A model generated the notes under the pieces. It made no database searches. It was not told the origin of the DNA and saw only the letters and a program-made list of their open reading frames with translations. Shown piece after piece: positions 1 through 7,884 of a stretch of DNA of 11,853 bases. Position numbers and translations under genes: made by a program. Source of the stretch: Burkholderiales bacterium (lineage in GTDB: Bacteria; Pseudomonadota; Gammaproteobacteria; Burkholderiales; Chitinimonadaceae); the NCBI GenBank assembly GCA_019234745.1, contig JAFAKZ010000452.1, forward strand, positions 1 to 11,853. Reading direction: 5' to 3'. Numbering within the stretch: position 1 is the stretch's first letter; the number at the start of each line of letters is the position of its first letter.

Positions 1-2001
1 AAGGGTGACGAGTCAGGCAAGCTCAAGGAGCGCGTGCACAGCCTCGAAGAGGATACGGCCGCCAAGCAGAAGGCATTGACCGACGCCAACGAGCGTGTCG
101 CGCAGCTTGAACAGGCGAACAAGAAGCTGGAAGAGCTGCTTGCCGTCAAGAGCAAGCAGGGTAGCGATATACAGAAGGATGCGGCGGCAAAGGGCAAGCC
201 CGCCGCGACGCCAGCTGCGGCGACCCCGACCCCAACCCCTGCAGCGACCAAGCCTGCAGCAACCCCGGCGCCCACGCCGACCCCGGCCACGACCCCGGCT
301 GCTACGGCAACTCCGGCGCCCGCTGCGAAGCAAGAGGCAGCCAAGCCGACGGTAACGCCGGCGGCGGTGCCTGCGACCGCGGGCAATGAAAACGCCGCGC
401 CCAAGCCGGCCGAGGCGGAAAAGCCGAAAAAGGCCAAGAAGCCCGTTCCGCCACCGCCGCCCGAACCAGAATCGTCCATCTTCGACAATCTGCCGCTGCT
501 TGGCGGTGCTGCTTTGGCGCTCATCGCTGTAGTGGGTGGTGGCTTCTGGTTTATCCGCAAGCGCCGCAAGTCGAGCTTCGAAGACAGCATCATCACGGGT
601 TCGGACCTCAAGTCCAATACCATGGTGGGCAACACGGGTGGTGCCGTCATCAGTACCGGCGTGACCGAAAACTCCTTCCTTACCGACTTCAGCCGTGCGG
701 GGCTCGGAACGATTGATACCGATGAGGTCGATCCGATCGCCGAGGCCGAGGTCTACATGGCTTACGGCCGCGATGCGCAGGCGGAGGAAATCCTGCGCGA
801 TGCACTGGTGCGCGACGGCAGCCGTCAAGAGGTTCGCCTCAAGCTGCTTGAAATCTACAACGCCCGAAAGAATACGGCCGCGTTCGAAGCGACTGCGCAA
901 GAGCTGTATTCCGCCACGCAGGGCCACGGCCCGGCCTGGGCTCAGGCTGCCGCGATGGGCAAGGCGCTTGATCCGCAAAACCCGCTGTACCAACAGCAGG
1001 AGCCGGTCGATACGGGCGCGCTGGATCAGACCATGGTCATGTCCGCTGGTACGCTGGGTGAGATGACCGACACGGCGAAGCTGCATGCGCCGCTGGTGGA
1101 AGATGCGCACAGCGAGGCCGCACATGTCGGCGCAGGTTCCGATCTGGACTTCCAGCTCGACGCCGCACCGACCGCAGAGGCCGCGCCTGCCGCACCGTCC
1201 GAACTCGATTTCGACCTTGGGTTCGACGTCCCACAGGTTGGCGGAACGGCGGCTGCAGCCCCCGAAGCTCATCCGGTGCATGAGGTCGAAGAGCATCATG
1301 CCGCGATGCCCGAATTCGATTTGGGCGCTGCGGATGTGGCGGCCGCAGAGCCGGCTCACGCCGCCTCGTCTGATCTCGACCTTGATCTGGGCTTCGGTAC
1401 GGAGGTTAAGCCTGAACAGCCGCCAGTTGCGGCGTCGGCCTCGGACGACATCCTGTCTCTCGATATCCCGCTCGATCTGGGCGCCGAGTCGGTCCATGCG
1501 GAACCGGCCCATGTGGAACCGGCGCTTACCGCACCTGCCGCGCCGCATGTCGACGACCATGCCGCGTCGTTCGAGTTGCCGCCGATGGGTAGCGACTTTG
1601 ACCTCGATCTCGATGCTGCGCCGGAACACGCGCATGCAGCGGCAGTGGCTCATTCGCCGAATACAGGCATGGCGGAATTGGATTCGCCTGATCTGGCGGG
1701 CGACCTCGATTTCAACTTCGATATGAACGAAGGCCACAAGAAAGCTGAGCCAGCTGCACCCGAGTTCGACATCGGCAACGTCAGCCTGGATCTTGACGCA
1801 GCACCCGGCCCGGCGGCGGCAGGCGACGTGATGGATTTCGGCGTTGAAATGGACGACCCCGTCACGACCAAGATCGATCTGGCCCGTGCCTATATCGATA
1901 TGGGTGACAAGGAAGGGGCGCGCGAAATCCTGCAGGAAGCGGTGAACGAGGGCAATGCTGACCAGAAGGCGTCTGCAGAGACCTTGCTCGCCCAGCTCTA
2001 A
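1..2001 (+). CDS. fimV: FimV, C-terminal part (5' end outside window)
   Basis: Polar inner-membrane organiser; in Pseudomonas and related bacteria FimV supports type IV pilus secretin assembly, twitching and polar landmark functions. The frame is open from base 1, so the start and the expected periplasmic LysM region lie upstream; 666 residues are visible. In order (window residues): a charged coiled coil at about 1-50; a Pro/Ala/Thr linker at about 67-157 ending in a Lys/Pro block; one membrane helix at 164-185 followed by RKRRK, which places the C-terminal side in the cytoplasm; a TPR-like pair of helices at 244-291 (AEVYMAYGRDAQAEEILRDA); a long acidic, His-rich repeat region; and a closing helical motif at 619-666 (KIDLARAYIDMGDKEGAREI) typical of the FimV C-terminal domain. 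The truA neighbour also follows fimV in many beta- and gammaproteobacteria. Identity is secure from architecture; exact function in this strain is inferred. Confidence 0.93.
   Translation, partial: KGDESGKLKERVHSLEEDTAAKQKALTDANERVAQLEQANKKLEELLAVKSKQGSDIQKDAAAKGKPAATPAAATPTPTPAATKPAATPAPTPTPATTPAATATPAPAAKQEAAKPTVTPAAVPATAGNENAAPKPAEAEKPKKAKKPVPPPPPEPESSIFDNLPLLGGAALALIAVVGGGFWFIRKRRKSSFEDSIITGSDLKSNTMVGNTGGAVISTGVTENSFLTDFSRAGLGTIDTDEVDPIAEAEVYMAYGRDAQAEEILRDALVRDGSRQEVRLKLLEIYNARKNTAAFEATAQELYSATQGHGPAWAQAAAMGKALDPQNPLYQQQEPVDTGALDQTMVMSAGTLGEMTDTAKLHAPLVEDAHSEAAHVGAGSDLDFQLDAAPTAEAAPAAPSELDFDLGFDVPQVGGTAAAAPEAHPVHEVEEHHAAMPEFDLGAADVAAAEPAHAASSDLDLDLGFGTEVKPEQPPVAASASDDILSLDIPLDLGAESVHAEPAHVEPALTAPAAPHVDDHAASFELPPMGSDFDLDLDAAPEHAHAAAVAHSPNTGMAELDSPDLAGDLDFNFDMNEGHKKAEPAAPEFDIGNVSLDLDAAPGPAAAGDVMDFGVEMDDPVTTKIDLARAYIDMGDKEGAREILQEAVNEGNADQKASAETLLAQL
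199..471 (+). repeat. Pro/Ala/Thr-rich low-complexity linker in fimV
   Basis: Window residues 67-157 are built almost wholly of Ala, Pro and Thr with recurring TPTP, PAAT and TPAP units, ending in a Lys/Glu/Pro block and a run of five prolines just before the membrane helix. The DNA is correspondingly repetitive but with mixed synonymous codons. It probably acts as an extended periplasmic spacer between the peptidoglycan-binding part and the membrane anchor. Confidence 0.8.
1138..1860 (+). repeat. Degenerate acidic DLDLG-type repeats in FimV tail
   Basis: About nine short acidic blocks with alternating Asp and Leu/Phe recur every 20-40 residues: LDFQLDAAP, LDFDLGFDVP, EFDLGAADV, LDLDLGFGTEV, LDIPLDLGAESV, FDLDLDAAPE, LDFNFDMNEG, FDIGNVSLDLDAAP and MDFGVEMDDP. 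Ala/Pro/His-rich spacers separate them. The three LDAAP copies use different codons for the same residues, which suggests the motif is kept at the protein level. FimV/HubP tails in other species also carry acidic repeats; the His content here looks high. Confidence 0.75.
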
Positions 2002-2021
2002 GCTAAGCGGTATCATGTAGG

Positions 2022-2062
2022 AGGCGTGGGGGCCGTACGGCGCTCACGCCTTTCGCTTTTTT
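2022..2062 (+). terminator. Rho-independent terminator after fimV
   Basis: A stem AGGCGTG (2022-2028) pairs perfectly with CACGCCT (2045-2051) and extends inward through a G-U and a G-C pair. After one mismatch, the inner palindrome CCGTACGG (2033-2040) closes the top. It is followed by TTTCGCTTTTTT. The position, 20 bases after the fimV stop, fits transcription ending before truA. Confidence 0.72.
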
Positions 2063-2090
2063 GATTCGGGGCTTCTTGATACACAGTTAA

Positions 2091-2096
2091 AGGTGG
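2091..2096 (+). promoter_or_regulatory. Ribosome binding site deciding the truA start
   Basis: AGGTGG lies five bases before ATG 2102. A longer in-frame reading could begin at GTG 2093, but that codon sits inside this ribosome binding site, and the protein from ATG 2102 begins MRIALGLEYDG, the usual TruA start. ATG 2102 is therefore preferred. Confidence 0.75.
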
Positions 2097-2101
2097 CACC
2101 C

Positions 2102-2884
2102 ATGCGCATTGCGCTAGGGCTCGAGTACGACGGGCAGGCTTTTCATGGCTGGCAATCGCAGCCAGGTGGGCAGACGGTGCAGGATGCGCTGGAAGGCGCC
2201 GTCACGCTGATGGCTGGCCAATCCGTGCGTATGCATGCGGCTGGACGCACCGATACGGGCGTCCACGCGACACAGCAGGTGGCGCACTTCGATACGGACG
2301 TGTCGCGCCCTTTGACTGCCTGGGTGCGCGGCGTGAACAGCTTCCTGCCCAAAGGTATTGCCGTGCTTTGGTCCAAGCAAGTGGATGAACAATTTCACGC
2401 CCGCTTTTCGGCTACGGCCCGACACTACCGTTACCTACTGCTGAACCACCCAGTACGCCCGGCCATCATGGCTGGCCGGGTCGGCTGGCATCACGCGCCA
2501 CTGGATGTCGACAAGATGCGCGCAGCGGCGAGTCACCTTCTAGGAGAACACGATTTTTCCAGCTTTCGCTCATCCGAGTGTCAGGCGAAAAGCCCGGTTA
2601 AGCACCTGACTCGCCTGAATATCAAGCAGGAGGGTAGCCTGATCATCGTCGATGTATCGGCTGGTGGGTTTTTGCACCACATGGTTCGCAATATGATGGG
2701 CGCGCTGGTACACATCGGCAAAGGGGCGCAGGAACCGGCCTGGATGGCCGATTTGCTGGCCGCGCGCGATCGTACGGTGGCGCCGCCAACCTTTATGCCG
2801 GATGGTCTCTACTTCGCCGGGGTTAGCTACCCGGAGGAATTTGCAATTGCCAGCGAGCCCGGCTTCCGCCACCATCTGATCTGA
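2102..2884 (+). CDS. truA: tRNA pseudouridine(38-40) synthase TruA
   Basis: Converts uridines 38, 39 and 40 in the anticodon stem-loop of many tRNAs to pseudouridine; cytoplasmic, acts without cofactor as a dimer. The 260-residue protein has the usual length. The catalytic aspartate is D51 in GRTDTGVHA; other family signatures are FHARFSATARHYRY and the C-terminal FLHHMVRNMMGALV followed by LLAARDRT. It sits 100 bases after fimV, beyond a terminator, and 31 bases ahead of trpF, so it probably heads the trpFBA transcript. I see no clear promoter in the 40 bases between the terminator and the start, so some readthrough from fimV is possible. Nothing is missing or unusual in the protein. Confidence 0.97.
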   Translation: MRIALGLEYDGQAFHGWQSQPGGQTVQDALEGAVTLMAGQSVRMHAAGRTDTGVHATQQVAHFDTDVSRPLTAWVRGVNSFLPKGIAVLWSKQVDEQFHARFSATARHYRYLLLNHPVRPAIMAGRVGWHHAPLDVDKMRAAASHLLGEHDFSSFRSSECQAKSPVKHLTRLNIKQEGSLIIVDVSAGGFLHHMVRNMMGALVHIGKGAQEPAWMADLLAARDRTVAPPTFMPDGLYFAGVSYPEEFAIASEPGFRHHLI

Positions 2885-2915
2885 GTCCTGTCCTTTCAAC
2901 TCCTGGTTTGCCGGT

Positions 2916-3554
2916 ATGACTATCCGCATCAAGATCTGTGGCTTGCGCGACGCTGCGACCGCGCAAGCGGCGGCACGCCTCGGCGCCGACGCCATCGGCC
3001 TGGTATTCTACGAACCCAGTCCGCGCCACGTGTCGTGCAATGTCGCCCATGAGATCGTCGCCGCGCTGCCGCCCTTCGTAAGCAGCGTCGGTCTGTTCGT
3101 CGATGCGCCGCGAGAAGAAGTGGAAGGGGTGCTGCGCAGCGTGCCGCTGGACCTGCTGCAATTCCACGGCGACGAGTCGCCAGAGTATTGCCGTTCCTTC
3201 GGTCGACCCTATATGAAAGCGGTAAGGGTCACAGCCGGCGTGGATTTGGTAGAATACGCCGATCGTTACGCGGACGCGCGCGCGCTACTGTGCGATGCCT
3301 TCGCCGAATCGGCACCTGGCGGTACTGGCCATCAGTTCGACTGGAGCCTGCTGCCGCCCGAGTTGCCGCTGCCCCTGGTATTGTCGGGCGGCCTTGGTCC
3401 CGATAACGTGGCCGAGGCCGTGCGCCGGGTGCGGCCCTGGGCGGTCGACGTCTCCAGTGGTGTGGAGCGCGCCCGTGGCGTAAAGGATGTAGATTGCATT
3501 GCCCGTTTCATCGGCGCCGCGCGCGGTGCCGACGTCCCTGTCGGCCAAGCCTGA
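2916..3554 (+). CDS. trpF: Phosphoribosylanthranilate isomerase TrpF
   Basis: Isomerises N-(5-phosphoribosyl)anthranilate to the carboxyphenylamino-deoxyribulose phosphate in tryptophan synthesis. At 212 residues it is a stand-alone TIM barrel, not fused to TrpC. The catalytic pair is visible: C8 in the opening IKICGL strand and D127 in LLCDAF. Further signatures are GLVFYEPSPRHV, LLQFHGDES, the phosphate-binding LVLSGGLGPDNV and AVDVSSGVE near the end. No strong ribosome binding site precedes the ATG, but the protein begins as family members do. It lies 31 bases after truA and 27 bases before trpB, consistent with one operon. Its stop codon forms the loop of a strong hairpin, described separately. 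Confidence 0.97.
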   Translation: MTIRIKICGLRDAATAQAAARLGADAIGLVFYEPSPRHVSCNVAHEIVAALPPFVSSVGLFVDAPREEVEGVLRSVPLDLLQFHGDESPEYCRSFGRPYMKAVRVTAGVDLVEYADRYADARALLCDAFAESAPGGTGHQFDWSLLPPELPLPLVLSGGLGPDNVAEAVRRVRPWAVDVSSGVERARGVKDVDCIARFIGAARGADVPVGQA

Positions 3555-3563
3555 GCTTGGCCG
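3542..3563 (+). other. Perfect hairpin enclosing the trpF stop codon
   Basis: CGGCCAAGC (3542-3550) and GCTTGGCCG (3555-3563) form a perfect 9-base-pair stem with a four-base loop CTGA that contains the trpF TGA. No T-run follows, so it is unlikely to be a full terminator. It ends 18 bases before the trpB ATG and may affect mRNA stability, termination of trpF translation or trpB initiation. That role is inference. Confidence 0.6.
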
Positions 3564-3581
3564 CGATTCTGGAAACCTTTG

Positions 3582-4805
<1,224 letters not shown>

Positions 4806-4820
4806 TCTGATCGGTAAAAC

Positions 4821-5624
4821 ATGTCACGTATAAACGCTACATTCCAGCGCCTGCGCGAATCGAACAAACAGGCGCTCATTCCCTTTATTACGGCCGGCGA
4901 CCCACACCCGGCCGCCACGGTGGGCCTGATGCACGCCCTGGTGGCAGGCGGCGCTGATATTCTCGAGCTGGGTGTACCCTTTTCCGACCCCATGGCCGAC
5001 GGCCCGGTGATCCAGCGCGCGTCTGAACGTGCGCTCGCGCATGGCGTGAGCCTGTCGCACGTGCTGGAGATGGTTCGCGAGTTTCGCAAGAAGGACCACG
5101 ATACGCCCGTTGTATTGATGGGCTATGCCAACCCGGTCGAGGCCATGGGCTATGCCAGGTTTGCGGAGGCGGCATGCGACGCTGGCGTAGATGGCGTATT
5201 GACCGTCGATCTGCCACCGGAAGAGGCGGGCCCGCTCGTCGATGTATTGAAGGCCAATCAGCTCGACCCTATCTTCCTGCTTGCCCCGACTACGCCGGCT
5301 TCCCGTGTGGCGGAAGTCGCCCGGCACGCGAGCGGATATGTGTACTATGTTTCCCTCAAGGGCGTCACCGGTGCGGCGAATCTCGACCTGAGCGATGTTG
5401 CCGCCAAGCTCGATGGCCTGCGCGTGAAACTCAATATTCCCATTGGCGTCGGCTTTGGTATTCGCGACGCCGCCACAGCGCAGGCTGTGGCCAAAGTGGC
5501 TGATTCGGTTATCATCGGCAGCCGTTTGGTGCAGGAAATCGAAGAGCATGGTGCCTCAGCTGCACCGCGATTGACCGCCTTCTTGCGCGAAGTGCGAAGC
5601 GCGATGGACGCTGCTCGCAACTGA
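4821..5624 (+). CDS. trpA: Tryptophan synthase alpha subunit TrpA
   Basis: Cleaves indole-3-glycerol phosphate to indole and glyceraldehyde 3-phosphate and passes indole through the tunnel to TrpB. The 267-residue TIM barrel has both catalytic acids at the positions known from Escherichia coli: E49 in ELGVPF and D60 in SDPMADGP. Other signatures are LIPFITAGDP near the N-terminus, the mobile loop SLKGVTGA and the phosphate-binding GVGFGIRDAATA followed by VIIGSRLVQ. It is the last gene of the truA-trpFBA block; a hairpin terminator begins ten bases after the stop. There is no obvious tryptophan-rich leader peptide anywhere upstream, so classical attenuation is not suggested. Confidence 0.98.
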   Translation: MSRINATFQRLRESNKQALIPFITAGDPHPAATVGLMHALVAGGADILELGVPFSDPMADGPVIQRASERALAHGVSLSHVLEMVREFRKKDHDTPVVLMGYANPVEAMGYARFAEAACDAGVDGVLTVDLPPEEAGPLVDVLKANQLDPIFLLAPTTPASRVAEVARHASGYVYYVSLKGVTGAANLDLSDVAAKLDGLRVKLNIPIGVGFGIRDAATAQAVAKVADSVIIGSRLVQEIEEHGASAAPRLTAFLREVRSAMDAARN

Positions 5625-5633
5625 ACCCCAAAC

Positions 5634-5660
5634 GGGCCGCGTGAGCGGCCCTTTCATTTT
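5634..5660 (+). terminator. Rho-independent terminator after trpA
   Basis: GGGCCGC (5634-5640) pairs with GCGGCCC (5645-5651) around a GTGA loop, a stable GNRA tetraloop. The sequence after it is TTTCATTTT. It lies ten bases past the trpA stop and separates the tryptophan block from accD. Confidence 0.82.
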
Positions 5661-5725
5661 CAAGCGCTTGCTTTGCGGCGAGACGGCTCGCCCGTTCCGC
5701 CGACAAGCGCAGTAGGGAGATTAGA
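5661..5725 (+). promoter_or_regulatory. accD leader with nested inverted repeats and RBS
   Basis: CAAGCGCTTG (5661-5670) is a perfect 10-base palindrome. Its half GCGCTTG (5664-5670) can also pair with CAAGCGC (5704-5710), enclosing a second hairpin GGCGAG-ACGG-CTCGCC (5677-5692). The ribosome binding site AGGGAG (5714-5719) comes just after the outer stem, six bases before the accD ATG. A promoter must lie near here if the trpA terminator is effective, but I cannot point to good -35 and -10 boxes. An operator or structured leader is possible; function is unproven. Confidence 0.45.
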
Positions 5726-6592
5726 ATGAGCTGGTTGCAGAAACTGCTACCCCCGAAAATCAAAGCCAAGCCAACGGGCCCGTCCAAGTCGGTGCCGGAA
5801 GGGCTGTGGAGCAAGTGCTCGGCGTGCGAAGCAGTACTGTACCGTACCGACCTCGAGAACAATCTCGAGGTCTGCCCGAAGTGTGGCCACCACAACGCCG
5901 TGTCGGCCCGTCGTCGCCTCGACCTGTTGCTCGATGCGGAAGGTCGCTTCGAGATCGGCGCGGAAGTCCGTCCGACCGACTTCCTCAAATTCAAGGATTC
6001 CAAGCGCTACCCGGAGCGCCTCGACTCGGCACGCGAGAGCAGCGGCGAAGAGGATGCGATGGTCGTCATGCAAGGCGCCATCCTTACCCAGCCCGTGGTG
6101 ATTGCCGCATTTGAATTCAAGTTTATTGGTGGCTCCATGGGTTCAGTGGTGGGCGAGCGCTTCGTGCGTGGCGCCATGACGGCCATCGAGAACAACTGCC
6201 CCTTCATCTGCGTGTCTGCCTCCGGTGGCGCGCGCATGCAGGAAGGCCTGATGTCGCTGATGCAGATGGCCAAGACCAGCGCCATCCTCACGCGCCTGGC
6301 GGACAAGGGCCTACCTTTCATTTCCTTGCTCACCGACCCGACCATGGGCGGTGTTTCCGCCTCGTTCGCCTTCCTTGGTGATGTAGTGATCGCTGAGCCG
6401 GGCGCGCTGATTGGCTTTGCTGGCCCGCGCGTGATCGAGCAGACGGTACGCGAGACGCTGCCGGAAGGCTTCCAGCGCGCGGAATTCCTGCTGGAGAAGG
6501 GCGCCATCGATATGATCGTCGACCGCCGTGAACTGCGCCAGAAGATCGCCGGTCTGATCACGCTGCTGATGAAGCAAGCTGCGGTTGCCTAG
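5726..6592 (+). CDS. accD: Acetyl-CoA carboxylase carboxyltransferase subunit beta
   Basis: With AccA it forms the carboxyltransferase that moves carboxyl from biotin-carboxyl carrier protein to acetyl-CoA, giving malonyl-CoA for fatty-acid synthesis. The 288-residue protein has the N-terminal four-cysteine zinc ribbon (C31, C34, C50, C53) and the crotonase-like fold with the oxyanion glycines in SGGARMQEG (166-174), then TDPTMGGVSASFAFLGDV and GFAGPRVIEQT. The start has a good ribosome binding site and the usual MSWLQKLLPPKI opening. It is the first gene of accD-folC-dedD-cvpA, an order shared with Escherichia coli. In Escherichia coli the zinc domain also binds the carboxyltransferase mRNAs; the cysteines for that are all present here. 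Confidence 0.98.
   Translation: MSWLQKLLPPKIKAKPTGPSKSVPEGLWSKCSACEAVLYRTDLENNLEVCPKCGHHNAVSARRRLDLLLDAEGRFEIGAEVRPTDFLKFKDSKRYPERLDSARESSGEEDAMVVMQGAILTQPVVIAAFEFKFIGGSMGSVVGERFVRGAMTAIENNCPFICVSASGGARMQEGLMSLMQMAKTSAILTRLADKGLPFISLLTDPTMGGVSASFAFLGDVVIAEPGALIGFAGPRVIEQTVRETLPEGFQRAEFLLEKGAIDMIVDRRELRQKIAGLITLLMKQAAVA
5849..5872 (+). other. Inverted repeat inside accD zinc-ribbon codons
   Basis: GACCTCGAG (5849-5857) is the exact reverse complement of CTCGAGGTC (5864-5872), with an extra A-T pair inside, leaving a four-base loop. It encodes DLENNLEV (residues 42-49), between the two cysteine pairs; both LE pairs use CTC GAG. It would form a ten-pair mRNA hairpin about 125 bases into the message. 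It may be chance arising from the protein sequence. Confidence 0.5.
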
Positions 6593-6607
6593 GATTTTCA
6601 GAGCGCC

Positions 6608-7876
6608 ATGAGTTTCGACGCCGCAACGCTGGCCGACTGGCTGGCGCATCTTGAGCAGTTGCACCCCAGTGCCATCGATATGGGCCTCGCGCGCGTTACG
6701 CAGGTGCGCGACGCCATGGGCCTGCAGCCTGGCTTCCCTGTCATCATCGTCGGCGGCACGAACGGCAAGGGCTCGACCTGTTCTATGCTGTCCACCGCCT
6801 ACCGGGCTGCCGGCTACAAGGTCGGCACCTATACCAGCCCGCATCTGCTCCGCTTCAATGAGCGCATCGCCGTTGACCTGGTGCCCGTGTCGGACGATGC
6901 CATTGTGGCCAGTCTGAGAGCAATCGAGCAGGCGCGCGGCGATGTCTCGCTCACTTACTTCGAATTCAGCACGTTGGCGGCAGTCCACCGCTTCATGCAA
7001 GCGGGCGTGGATGTGGCCGTGCTGGAAGTGGGACTGGGCGGGCGGCTCGATGCGGTCAACGTGTTCGACGCCGATGTGGCCGCCGTTTCCACCGTCGATC
7101 TGGATCACCAGTCCTACTTAGGCAATACGCGGGAATCGATCGGATTCGAGAAGGCAGGCATCTATCGCGCTGGTCGGCCGGCGCTGTGCGCCGACCCAAA
7201 TCCGCCGGCCACGCTGATCGCGCATGCCGAGGCCATCGGCGCCGACCTGCAACTGTTCGGGCGGGATTTCGGTTACGTGAACGAGACGACACAATGGCGC
7301 TGGCGCGGCCGCAACGGCCAAAAGCCGGGTCTGCCGTTTCCCGCGCTGCGCGGCAACTATCAACTCGGCAATGCCAGCCTGGTTATCGCTATCCTCGATG
7401 CGCTGCACCAGCGTCTTCCCGTGGGCATTGGCGACATCAAGCGTGGCCTGCTGGAAGTTGAGTTGCCGGGTCGCTTCCAGGTGCTGCCGGGTCGGCCGTC
7501 CATCGTGCTGGACGTGGGCCATAACCCCCAATGTTCTGCTGCGCTGGCGCAGAACCTGATGAACCAGGGCTTCTTCCAACAGACCTTTGGCGTATTCGGC
7601 GCCATGTCGGACAAGGATATCGCGGGCATTGTCGCGCCCTTGAAGGAAGTCATCGACGTTTGGCACGTGGCTACGCTCGATACGCCGCGAGCGGCAAGCG
7701 GTGAAGACCTGGCGCAACAGCTGCAGGGCGTCGGCGTGAAGGGCAAAGTCGTGGTCTTCCCCACAATCGAGGATGCTTTCAACGCAGCGCGCTTGCAAGC
7801 TGGGGAAAATGATAGAATCGCGGCCTTTGGATCGTTCTATACGGTGGCGCCGGTGCTCGCACTGAAGCCCCGTTAA
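6608..7876 (+). CDS. folC: Folylpolyglutamate synthase / dihydrofolate synthase FolC
   Basis: ATP-dependent ligase that joins glutamate to dihydropteroate and then adds glutamates to folates, keeping them in the cytoplasm. The 422-residue protein follows the Mur-ligase plan: P-loop GGTNGKGST at 49-57 (K54), TYTSPHLLRFNERI, the EVGLGGRLDAVN magnesium and substrate region, STVDLDHQSYLG, the lysine that is carbamylated in the family (K182 in GFEKAGIYR), and the C-terminal-domain DVGHNPQ (H305). It lies 15 bases after accD and 8 before dedD, so it is co-transcribed. The upstream ribosome binding site is weak, which suggests some translational coupling to accD. Bifunctionality is inferred from the family. 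Confidence 0.96.
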   Translation: MSFDAATLADWLAHLEQLHPSAIDMGLARVTQVRDAMGLQPGFPVIIVGGTNGKGSTCSMLSTAYRAAGYKVGTYTSPHLLRFNERIAVDLVPVSDDAIVASLRAIEQARGDVSLTYFEFSTLAAVHRFMQAGVDVAVLEVGLGGRLDAVNVFDADVAAVSTVDLDHQSYLGNTRESIGFEKAGIYRAGRPALCADPNPPATLIAHAEAIGADLQLFGRDFGYVNETTQWRWRGRNGQKPGLPFPALRGNYQLGNASLVIAILDALHQRLPVGIGDIKRGLLEVELPGRFQVLPGRPSIVLDVGHNPQCSAALAQNLMNQGFFQQTFGVFGAMSDKDIAGIVAPLKEVIDVWHVATLDTPRAASGEDLAQQLQGVGVKGKVVVFPTIEDAFNAARLQAGENDRIAAFGSFYTVAPVLALKPR

Positions 7877-7884
7877 TCTCGCAC

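Noticed and set aside
13..2016. A 667-residue open frame on the minus strand across the whole fimV segment
   Set aside because: It is antisense to a well-supported gene. Its translation is Arg/Gly/His-rich low complexity in parts, has no recognisable domain, and is explained by the GC-rich, repeat-biased codons of fimV leaving few stops in that frame.
2885..2915. Tryptophan attenuator or leader peptide before trpF
   Set aside because: The gap is 31 bases with no Trp-rich short frame and no alternative hairpins or T-run; the same holds for the region before truA.
3243..3254. TGGTAGAAT in trpF as an extended -10 promoter for trpBA
   Set aside because: No reasonable -35 box lies 16-18 bases upstream, and the bases encode ordinary TrpF residues.
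7793..7818. TTGCAA and TAGAAT near the 3' end of folC as an internal promoter for dedD-cvpA
   Set aside because: The spacing is only 14 bases and the bases encode the conserved FolC stretch NDRIAAFGSF, so the AT-rich motif is explained by protein coding.
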